Source: CAG-791 sp045117315 (GTDB lineage: Bacteria; Bacillota; Clostridia; Lachnospirales; Lachnospiraceae). Taken from it: DNA of 13,181 nt. Each line of letters opens with the position of its first letter. The stretch's first letter is position 1. A program made the translations under genes and the position numbers. Shown here piece after piece: positions 9,301-13,181 of this stretch. The stretch spans positions 1 to 13,181 of the forward strand of contig JBGUNJ010000010.1 of assembly GCA_045117315.1 (NCBI GenBank), written 5' to 3'. Under the pieces are notes generated by a model. The model was not told the DNA's origin. It made no database searches and was given only the letters and a program-made list of their open reading frames with translations.

Positions 9301-10518
9301 AAGAGCTGGCTCTCTGCAATGGCCGGTTTTTACAGCCTCCCCGGCGCTTTCCGGCTCTCACCATTCATGATCGCCGGCGCTTCATGTTATGCCGAGCTGG
9401 TCAGCCAGGCGGTCATGGCTCAGGCGGGACCGGAAGACTCCTCCATTCTCTTTTCCGGAAGCCAGAGCATTCAGGAGGCAGGTTCTCCGGAAGATATTCA
9501 ATTTTCCGCTAGTCAGTACCTGCAGGAAGCGGATTTTGCCGGAAATAATGAAGAAATGAGGAGACTTGAAGATATCTTTCCCATGGATATCAGAATTGTA
9601 TCCCCGGAAGATCTGCGGATGCAGGCTGCTGCCGAGCAAGTGGATCTGTCACAGTGCGACGAGATCCTTCGATCCATGGAGGGTCATCCGCTTGACCGGC
9701 AGCCGGATCCCCAGGCTGCTCAGGAGCTGGCTTCCAGATATTTCAGAGTCTATTCCCATGAAGAACTGAGTGATCTATATGCCCAGACATCTGTTTCGGA
9801 ATTGAAACACAGGGCCATGCAGGCCGCCTATGAGCAGCTGGAGGAAGGCAGTTCCGAAGGTCCAGCCCAAATGTTCCCGGAAGAGATACCTGTCCCCTAT
9901 CTGCCGGCTTTTCTCCGCCATGATACCGGATCCGCTCCGGAAGAGGAAGGAGAAAAGGAAAGGGAAAGGAACGCAAAGGAAGCCGCCGCGGCTGCAGCCA
10001 GACGGGGTACTGCTTTCCACCGGGCTCTTGAACTTCTCGATTACTCCCGCCTGGAGTCGCTTTCGAGCGGCGGCAGAGAAGAAATAGAAGAGTGGCTGCG
10101 CGGTTTTTCCGATTCCGGTTCGCTTGCTGCGGAAGATGCCGCCCTGATCAATATCCGGCAGCTGCAGAATTTTATCCGCTCGCCTCTTGCGCGGCGTATG
10201 GAATCGGCTGATCAGGCAGGCCTTCTCTTCCGCGAACAGCCTTTTGTCATGGGATGCTCCGCTGACAGGATAGGAGAAGGACTTCCCCAAGATGAGACCG
10301 TGATGATCCAGGGTATCATCGATGCCTTCTTTATCGAGGGCGGGCAAATCATTCTCGTAGATTATAAGACGGATCGTGTCGACACTGCAGACGAGCTGAA
10401 GATGAGGTACAGCACACAGCTGGATCTCTATGCGGAAGCACTCTGCAATGCATATGGAGTTCCAGTAAGGGAAAAAATCATCTACTCGACCTCACTGGGG
10501 GAAGAAATACGCTTATAA
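6307..10518 (+). CDS. addA: AddA, UvrD/RecB-like helicase-nuclease subunit A
   Basis: AddA is the motor subunit of the AddAB complex: a superfamily 1 helicase moving 3' to 5', with a C-terminal nuclease that cuts the 3' strand before Chi. Visible motifs in order are: the Q-motif region FTQAQQKVLDA (5-15); Walker A AAAGSGKT (24-31); Walker B LIDEYQDS with D416 and E417; GDIKQSIYRFR (from G446); DLDQNFRSR; motif V VRIMTIHKSKGLEF with H899; and motif VI EELRVLYVAMTRAKEKL with R980. The nuclease has H1238 (GTAFHRALE), D1339 (GIIDAFF), D1352-Y-K1354 (VDYKTD) and Q1371/Y1375. All catalytic residues are present, so it should be active. At 1403 residues it is well above Bacillus subtilis AddA (1232); much of the excess is acidic Ser/Gly-rich sequence at about 533-574 and 585-645, plus material near 1040-1085. 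The ribosome binding site is modest (AAGAAGA, 6294-6300). It is probably co-transcribed with addB. Unlike the Bacillus locus, sbcD and sbcC do not follow. Confidence 0.97.
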   Translation: MAIKFTQAQQKVLDARNHNILVSAAAGSGKTAVLVERIVRLITEGDNPPDIDRLLVVTFTRAAAAQMRERIGAALSKRLREDPGNTHLQRQEVLLHNAQITTIDSFCTFLLRNYFSEIDLDPGFRQIEPAENSLIAAEVLDDFLEEKYQEKDPAFLRCVEYFCTGSRSDDKELADLILEVWERAGSHPSPEAWIRERSRDYDVQSEEELFAQPWMRSLISRSVQLLLESDSAYAAMQDICLQPDGPDAVWPFLEEERSALFGKIRDIVPGIEEKEDLRNLWETILKAVSWPFPNYPGLRGKKYAHYDKTLKDSVKGMRDREKKAIKKLADSISGQSPAMILAMMESAAEPVKTLSSLVLDFSARLQEEKKQRHVIDFVDLEHFALQILAERKEDGSYVPRRVARALRSHYAEILIDEYQDSNEVQELLLQIISGEDEGRNNRFMVGDIKQSIYRFRMARPEIFTEKYDTYRHDDPVTERIDLDQNFRSRAEVLECVNDIFMRIMRREIGGVDYDQSVSLKKGAVFPDEKTAAPDDRISDVNPEACADDLPGENPDSGNDGISFEQPLSGSHSASPYRAEFWLLDTASPDGEDEKASSSDFSSKGDGSFTDGGSGDSYDGSSEDGELSGEEEGTSVLAGEISGLTDRQKEALLIANRIRQIVGILPVRDEDTQEMRPARYGDIVILLRSTVGWNEDLRAVFEQEGIPAYADSRGGYFAAEEIRTLISMLRVLDNPRQDIPLYSVLRGYFGDFTQDEISLIRLTSDQGLLYDKLKTAAGEGPAPADESLISPFLAEKCASFLDFLRKWRERMQYSSITEIVNGLLEEAGYQDYCTALPAGAQRAANLRLLQTRADSFAKTEFTGLFQFLRFIDKMKEKEIDYGEANTLDENADVVRIMTIHKSKGLEFPICIVAGLSGSFSFRKNDASGPVIYDGDWGVGINYFDVTSRVRSSTLRRTEIAEKIRRDSMGEELRVLYVAMTRAKEKLILTACQKGMKKKLKSWLSAMAGFYSLPGAFRLSPFMIAGASCYAELVSQAVMAQAGPEDSSILFSGSQSIQEAGSPEDIQFSASQYLQEADFAGNNEEMRRLEDIFPMDIRIVSPEDLRMQAAAEQVDLSQCDEILRSMEGHPLDRQPDPQAAQELASRYFRVYSHEELSDLYAQTSVSELKHRAMQAAYEQLEEGSSEGPAQMFPEEIPVPYLPAFLRHDTGSAPEEEGEKERERNAKEAAAAAARRGTAFHRALELLDYSRLESLSSGGREEIEEWLRGFSDSGSLAAEDAALINIRQLQNFIRSPLARRMESADQAGLLFREQPFVMGCSADRIGEGLPQDETVMIQGIIDAFFIEGGQIILVDYKTDRVDTADELKMRYSTQLDLYAEALCNAYGVPVREKIIYSTSLGEEIRL
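9445..9546 (+). repeat. Imperfect 51-bp tandem repeat in addA
   Basis: Two adjacent 51-nt units (9445-9495 and 9496-9546) share 34 of 51 bases by my count and encode two related 17-residue blocks beginning I-L/Q-F-S-G/A-S-Q and sharing Q-E-A (from residues 1047 and 1064). The units sit between the helicase and nuclease parts of AddA. The likely origin is an old in-frame tandem duplication in a tolerant linker. Confidence 0.6.
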
Positions 10519-10525
10519 AATTCAT

Positions 10526-10561
10526 AATGTGCAAACAGCTCACATTTATATTTAATTTTTT
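10526..10561 (+). terminator. Weak candidate terminator after addA
   Basis: AATGTG (10526-10531) pairs with CACATT (10541-10546) across a 9-nt loop, and a T-rich tract with six T (10556-10561) follows at some distance. The stem is short and AT-rich, so termination would be inefficient if it occurs at all. No better hairpin is seen between addA and the next promoter. Two copies of ATTTTTTACA (10555-10564, 10568-10577) lie just downstream with no evident role. Confidence 0.25.
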
Positions 10562-10607
10562 ACAGTGATTTTTTACAAAATGAACGCTGAAAAGAGCAAT
10601 TATCATG

Positions 10608-10636
10608 TAGAAAAGCGACAAATGATATGTTATAAT
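10608..10636 (+). promoter_or_regulatory. Extended -10 promoter of the acyl-CoA dehydrogenase gene
   Basis: A consensus TATAAT (10631-10636) is preceded by TGT, giving an extended -10 element. The -35 is poor: TAGAAA (10608-10613) at a 17-nt spacing is the best placed. Transcription would begin near 10643 and give a leader of about 78 nt. The AT-rich surroundings, and the strong ribosome binding site of the gene behind it, fit an independently transcribed, well expressed gene. Confidence 0.65.
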
Positions 10637-10644
10637 TTTTCCAG

Positions 10645-10670
10645 TAATGCAATTGACGCATTATTAACAA
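10645..10670 (+). promoter_or_regulatory. Candidate operator: dyad at the transcription start, overlapping a Rex-like site
   Basis: TAATGC (10645-10650) and GCATTA (10658-10663) form a perfect 6-bp dyad with a 7-nt spacer, right where transcription should start. Overlapping it, 10653-10670 reads TTGACGC-ATTA-TTAACAA, which matches the Clostridia Rex consensus TTGTTAA-N4-TTAACAA at 10 of 14 positions, with a perfect right half and a poor left half. Rex senses NADH/NAD+ and is known to control butyryl-CoA dehydrogenase genes in Clostridia, so the position is sensible. The match is partial and may be chance. Confidence 0.35.
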
Positions 10671-10720
10671 TAAAAAAAATCATATGGTAATAATGTGCAC
10701 AAAGAAGGAGGTTGATTTTT

Positions 10721-11860
10721 ATGAATTTCTTTAATGACGAGATCCATCAGGATATGGTCGACATGTATCGCGACTTTGCTCAGAACTCCTGCGGACCGAT
10801 CGCAGCTGAGCTCGATGAGCAGGAGAGATTCCCCGAGGAGCTGATCCCTGTTATGGCAGAGATGGGACTTCTGGGCATTCCTTTCCCGGAGGAGTACGGC
10901 GGAGCTGGCCTTGACGAGGTATCCTATGCGCAGTGCGTCGAGGAAGTCTCCAAGGTTTGCGCTTCCACAGGTGTCACAATTTCCGCACACACCTCCCTTG
11001 GCACATGGCCTATTTACAAATTCGGTACCGAAGCTCAGAAGCAGAAATATCTCCCTGATCTCTGCTCCGGCAAGAAGCTCGGCGCTTTCGGTCTGACCGA
11101 GCCCGATGCAGGAACCGATGCTGCTGGCCAGAAGACTGTTTTCGAAGACAAGGGCGACTACTATCTGGTAAATGGCTCCAAGATCTTCATCACCAACGCA
11201 GGCTATGCGGATGTTTTCATCGTTTTCGGTATGACTGACAAGTCCCAGGGCACAAAGGGCATCTCCTGCCTGATCATGGAGAAGGGCATGGAAGGCTTCA
11301 CCATCGGCAAGCACGAGCACAAGATGGGTATCCGCGGATCCAGCACCTGCGAGCTCGTATTCGACAATGTCAAAGTTCCGAAGGAGAATCTGCTCGGCGA
11401 AGTCGGCAAGGGCTTCAAGATCGCTATGATGACTCTGGACGGCGGCCGTATCGGTATCGCTGCACAGGCTCTTGGTATTGCTGAAGGCGCGATCGAGATC
11501 ACAAAGCAGTACGTCAAAGAGAGAGCTCAGTTCGGCAGACCTATCGCCAAGTTCCAGAACACTCAGTTCGAGCTGGCTAAGATGCAGGCCAACACAGACG
11601 CTGCAAGACTTCTGGTCTATCAGGCAGCTAACGCTGTTGACGAAGGCAAGCCTTACACCGTCCTGGCTGCTGAGGCTAAGCTGGTTGCTGCAGGCAACGC
11701 AAGTGATGTTACTCGTCGCTGTGTACAGCTGTACGGCGGCTATGGCTACACCCGTGACTATCCCATCGAGCGCATGATGCGTGATGCCAAGATCACTGAG
11801 ATCTATGAAGGCACATCCGAAGTTCAGATGATGGTCATCGGCGGCGCTATGCTCAGATAA
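10721..11860 (+). CDS. bcd: Short-chain acyl-CoA dehydrogenase, probably butyryl-CoA dehydrogenase
   Basis: This cytoplasmic FAD enzyme should interconvert butyryl-CoA and crotonyl-CoA (or a similar short acyl-CoA), the last reductive step of clostridial butyrate formation, with electron-transferring flavoprotein as partner. The protein is 379 residues, the usual length. It shows LGAFGLTEPDAGTDA (120-134) of the flavin-binding middle domain, the RAQFGRPI segment, LYGGYGYTRDYPIERMMRD near the C-terminus, and IYEGTSE with Glu363 as the catalytic base. I chose ATG 10721 because AGGAGG (10706-10711) lies 9 nt upstream; the TTG at 10712 abuts that site and cannot be the start. Codon use is strongly biased: 13 Arg codons are CGC, CGT or AGA only, with no AGG, CGG or CGA, which addA and addB use often. 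That suggests high expression. etfB, etfA, crt, hbd and thl are not adjacent. The acyl-CoA dehydrogenase call is secure; the exact chain-length preference is inferred. Confidence 0.9.
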   Translation: MNFFNDEIHQDMVDMYRDFAQNSCGPIAAELDEQERFPEELIPVMAEMGLLGIPFPEEYGGAGLDEVSYAQCVEEVSKVCASTGVTISAHTSLGTWPIYKFGTEAQKQKYLPDLCSGKKLGAFGLTEPDAGTDAAGQKTVFEDKGDYYLVNGSKIFITNAGYADVFIVFGMTDKSQGTKGISCLIMEKGMEGFTIGKHEHKMGIRGSSTCELVFDNVKVPKENLLGEVGKGFKIAMMTLDGGRIGIAAQALGIAEGAIEITKQYVKERAQFGRPIAKFQNTQFELAKMQANTDAARLLVYQAANAVDEGKPYTVLAAEAKLVAAGNASDVTRRCVQLYGGYGYTRDYPIERMMRDAKITEIYEGTSEVQMMVIGGAMLR

Positions 11861-11874
11861 TCAGATATCTACCC

Positions 11875-11890
11875 GTCCCCTCCGGGGGAC
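11875..11890 (+). repeat. Small GC hairpin after the acyl-CoA dehydrogenase gene
   Basis: GTCCCC (11875-11880) pairs with GGGGAC (11885-11890) across a TCCG tetraloop. It lies 14 nt after the stop codon and just before the main terminator. Such a stable small hairpin may protect the 3' end of the message. Confidence 0.5.
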
Positions 11891-11910
11891 AGCCAAATTA
11901 AAAAAGCAGG

Positions 11911-11947
11911 CCCCGGTGCAGCAGTTTCTGATGCACCGGGGTTTTTT
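11911..11947 (+). terminator. Rho-independent terminator of the acyl-CoA dehydrogenase gene
   Basis: CCCCGGTGCA (11911-11920) pairs perfectly with TGCACCGGGG (11932-11941) across an 11-nt loop, and six T follow directly (11942-11947). An A-run (11900-11905) upstream could pair with the T-run and allow some action on the other strand. This closes the dehydrogenase transcript about 50 nt after its stop codon. Confidence 0.93.
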
Positions 11948-11956
11948 ATCTCAGGA

Positions 11957-11993
11957 CTGCCGCAGGGTATTTTTGCCTGATGGCGAACGGCAG
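11957..11993. repeat. Interrupted hairpin
   Basis: CTGCCG (11957-11962) pairs with CGGCAG (11988-11993), and inside it CAGG (11963-11966) pairs with CCTG (11976-11979), leaving an 8-nt bulge on the 3' side. It stands between the dehydrogenase terminator and the larger hairpin at 12002-12055. The role is unknown. Confidence 0.4.
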
Positions 11994-12001
11994 CCCGCGG
12001 G

Positions 12002-12055
12002 AGGGTAGAGGACGCATATGAACTGCATAGCAGTTCATATTGCCGCCTCTACCCT
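12002..12055. repeat. Long two-part hairpin in front of the CPBP protease gene
   Basis: AGGGTAGAGG (12002-12011) pairs perfectly with CCTCTACCCT (12046-12055), and inside it ATATGAACTGC (12016-12026) pairs perfectly with 12030-12040, leaving a 3-nt loop. The two stems (10 and 11 bp) are separated by a 4/5-nt internal loop. There is no T-run, so it is not a classical terminator on the + strand. It ends 39 nt before the ATG of the protease gene and could be a regulatory leader, an RNA-processing site or a palindromic intergenic repeat. I see no clear promoter for the protease gene in this interval. Confidence 0.7.
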
Positions 12056-12094
12056 ATTGCTATGTTTCTCTTCACATAGAATTAAGGGACTGCC

Positions 12095-12928
12095 ATGCGT
12101 TCAAAATCGGAATTGCAGGAGATTTTTTATATTTTCAGCCCTCTCCTGGTCTGCCTCCTTTTATACTTTGCTGTATCCTCTCTCCTTGAGACCGTCTTAT
12201 GGGGGATAGAGCAGCATTTTGCCGCTGCGGGTCAGGGCGCTGATGACCCGGCCTTATTTTACGCGGCGGGGGTATTTCGCAAATACGTGTTCCAGAATCT
12301 GCCGGTCGCGGCTGGATGTCTTGGTGTGCGGAGAACAGCAATTGCGGAAATATCTGCTTTTCCCCGGAAATATCCCTCTGTACTGCGGGAATCCGGATTG
12401 AAAGCACCTGTGCCGGAAAATATGTATCCGGTTCTGCTGATGTCTGCTGCGGTCCTGGCCGCCGCGATCAATGTTCTGTTTTCTATCCTTCTGCCTTTTT
12501 CTGGTTTATCCGATCCGGATAGTTTGATTATCCCGGGCCTGACCGGGCTGATTCTGCAGACAGCCGTCTATGGATTCTTTATGCCTTTTTGTGAAGAAAT
12601 GCTTTTTCGCGGCATTCTCTTTCCCCGGCTCGAGAGAGCATACGGCCTTTATTTTGCTGCCGCTGCCTCCTCAGCCGTCTTCGGTGCCTGGCACGGTTCT
12701 TTCGCCCAGGGACTCTATGCCTTTTTCATGGGCCTGGTATTTGCCTTTTCCTATGCCTGGAGTGGCAGGATCACAGTTCCCTTTGCGCTGCACAGTGTCT
12801 GCAATCTGCTGATCATAGTGCTGCAATGGACAAATGCCTACTCATTTATCTGCACACCGCCCTGGTGCGCCGCTCTTTTCGCGATTTCCGCAGGTGGTTT
12901 TCTGGCAATCCGTAAATCTTTAAAATAA
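12095..12928 (+). CDS. CPBP-family intramembrane metalloprotease (Abi/CAAX-like)
   Basis: This is a predicted 277-residue multi-pass membrane protein of the CPBP (Rce1/Abi) family, glutamate-dependent proteases of the membrane. Hydrophobic segments lie at about 11-31, 112-135, 147-166, 184-199, 204-222, 228-244 and 257-272. The signature motifs are complete: EEMLFR with E167, E168 and R172; FGAWH with F196 and H200; and HSVCN with H233 and N237. Catalysis should therefore be intact. The start ATG has AAGGGA (12084-12089) 5 nt upstream. Bacterial members act in bacteriocin immunity, peptide maturation or membrane signalling, but most have no known substrate; no bacteriocin or peptide gene is visible here, so the role is undetermined. 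It stands alone, after a strong terminator and a long hairpin. The family call is confident; the function is not. Confidence 0.9.
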   Translation: MRSKSELQEIFYIFSPLLVCLLLYFAVSSLLETVLWGIEQHFAAAGQGADDPALFYAAGVFRKYVFQNLPVAAGCLGVRRTAIAEISAFPRKYPSVLRESGLKAPVPENMYPVLLMSAAVLAAAINVLFSILLPFSGLSDPDSLIIPGLTGLILQTAVYGFFMPFCEEMLFRGILFPRLERAYGLYFAAAASSAVFGAWHGSFAQGLYAFFMGLVFAFSYAWSGRITVPFALHSVCNLLIIVLQWTNAYSFICTPPWCAALFAISAGGFLAIRKSLK

Positions 12929-12938
12929 AACGTACGAA

Positions 12939-12970
12939 AATCCCATTCCAAATCGCTGCGCGATGGGATT
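12939..12970 (+). terminator. Candidate terminator hairpin after the CPBP gene
   Basis: AATCCC (12939-12944) pairs with GGGATT (12965-12970), and directly inside on the 3' side ATCGC (12952-12956) pairs with GCGAT (12960-12964), giving 11 bp with a 7-nt bulge on the 5' side. It lies 10 nt after the stop codon. No proper T-run follows, so termination strength is doubtful. Confidence 0.35.
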
Positions 12971-13006
12971 ATCATAGTAAAACCCGGGGGTTTGGCGAAA
13001 AAAACT

Positions 13007-13050
13007 GCTTCACATTGTAAAAGCTTCTCATTGTAAAGCTTCTCATTGTT
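13007..13050. repeat. Three tandem copies of a 13-16 nt unit
   Basis: The unit GCTTCTCATTGTAAA occurs three times in a row with small changes: 13007-13022 (GCTTCACATTGTAAAA), 13023-13037 (GCTTCTCATTGTAAA) and 13038-13050 (GCTTCTCATTGTT). It is a short tandem array, possibly variable in copy number, directly before the right copy of the dispersed repeat. Confidence 0.75.
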
Positions 13051-13181
13051 GCGAAAAACACCTCGAATTTCGTGCCGGTCTGAAAAGTAACAAGATTTTC
13101 GTTACTGTCCACGCCCTATCGAAGGCGTGGACATGTAACGACGCGTTTGGCGATTCCAATGCGCTTACGCGCCGCCAAACG
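13051..13181. repeat. Structured intergenic repeat block, right copy
   Basis: 13051-13091 aligns with 47-85 at the left end (32 of 41 columns identical). After it come strong dyads. AGTAAC (13086-13091) can pair with GTTACT (13101-13106). Alternatively GTTAC (13101-13105) pairs with GTAAC (13135-13139) around a 9-bp stem GTCCACGCC/GGCGTGGAC (13107-13115, 13124-13132). A further 9-bp inverted repeat, CGTTTGGCG/CGCCAAACG, spans 13144-13181 and reaches the last base of the window, so the element probably continues. No ORF or transposase is seen. Confidence 0.6.

Noticed and set aside
9775..10347. A 190-codon reading frame on the - strand
   Set aside because: It lies wholly antisense within the nuclease region of addA and has no recognisable protein features.
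10712..10720. Upstream TTG start for the acyl-CoA dehydrogenase (three extra residues)
   Set aside because: The TTG directly abuts the GGAGG sequence, leaving no spacing; the ATG at 10721 has a proper ribosome binding site and gives the usual protein start.
10664..11320. A 218-codon reading frame on the - strand
   Set aside because: It is antisense to the well-supported acyl-CoA dehydrogenase gene, whose strong codon bias opens the opposite frame; the product resembles no family I know.
12018..12209. A 63-codon reading frame starting MNCIAVHIAA
   Set aside because: Its ATG is inside the long hairpin stem, it has no ribosome binding site and it overlaps the protease gene in another frame.
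13007..13050. CRISPR array
   Set aside because: The units are only 13-16 nt long and directly abut, without spacers, and no cas genes are present.
12929..13181. Insertion sequence or integron end
   Set aside because: There are dyads and repeats but no transposase or integrase fragment and no target-site duplication that can be seen in the window.

Overview
The window looks like a chromosomal segment of a low-GC-lineage Firmicute, most likely a Clostridia/Lachnospiraceae-type anaerobe. The reasons are the AddAB-type (not RecBCD) recombination nuclease in addB-addA order, a butyryl-CoA-dehydrogenase-like enzyme, strong GGAGG ribosome binding sites and a lipoprotein with a Gram-positive style lipobox. 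Base composition is moderate in the genes and AT-rich in the promoter regions. The assignment is inferred from family knowledge, not from a search.

Layout, all genes on the + strand. 1-260: intergenic, with a structured repeat-like block (1-90) and a candidate promoter. 261-2567: a 768-residue lipoprotein with a propeller-like N-terminal half and an extracellular solute-binding-protein-like C-terminal half. 2625-6272: addB. 6307-10518: addA. These two make the two-subunit helicase-nuclease that resects double-strand breaks; no terminator is visible between the lipoprotein gene and addB, so read-through is possible. 10519-10720: AT-rich promoter region. 10721-11860: a short-chain acyl-CoA dehydrogenase with codon use of a highly expressed gene, ended by a textbook terminator. 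11948-12094: two hairpins. 12095-12928: a CPBP-family membrane protease. 12929-13181: gene-free and rich in hairpins and short repeats, one block of which matches the start of the window.

The five genes do not form one evident pathway. AddB and AddA act together in DNA repair; the acyl-CoA dehydrogenase is an independent metabolic unit with its own promoter and terminator and without etfBA beside it; the lipoprotein and the CPBP protease are orphan envelope genes. I found no mobile element, CRISPR array, tRNA or rRNA, and no convincing new multi-gene system. The most interesting things are the related structured repeats at both ends of the window, the long hairpin in front of the protease gene, and low-complexity insertions that enlarge AddA and AddB.
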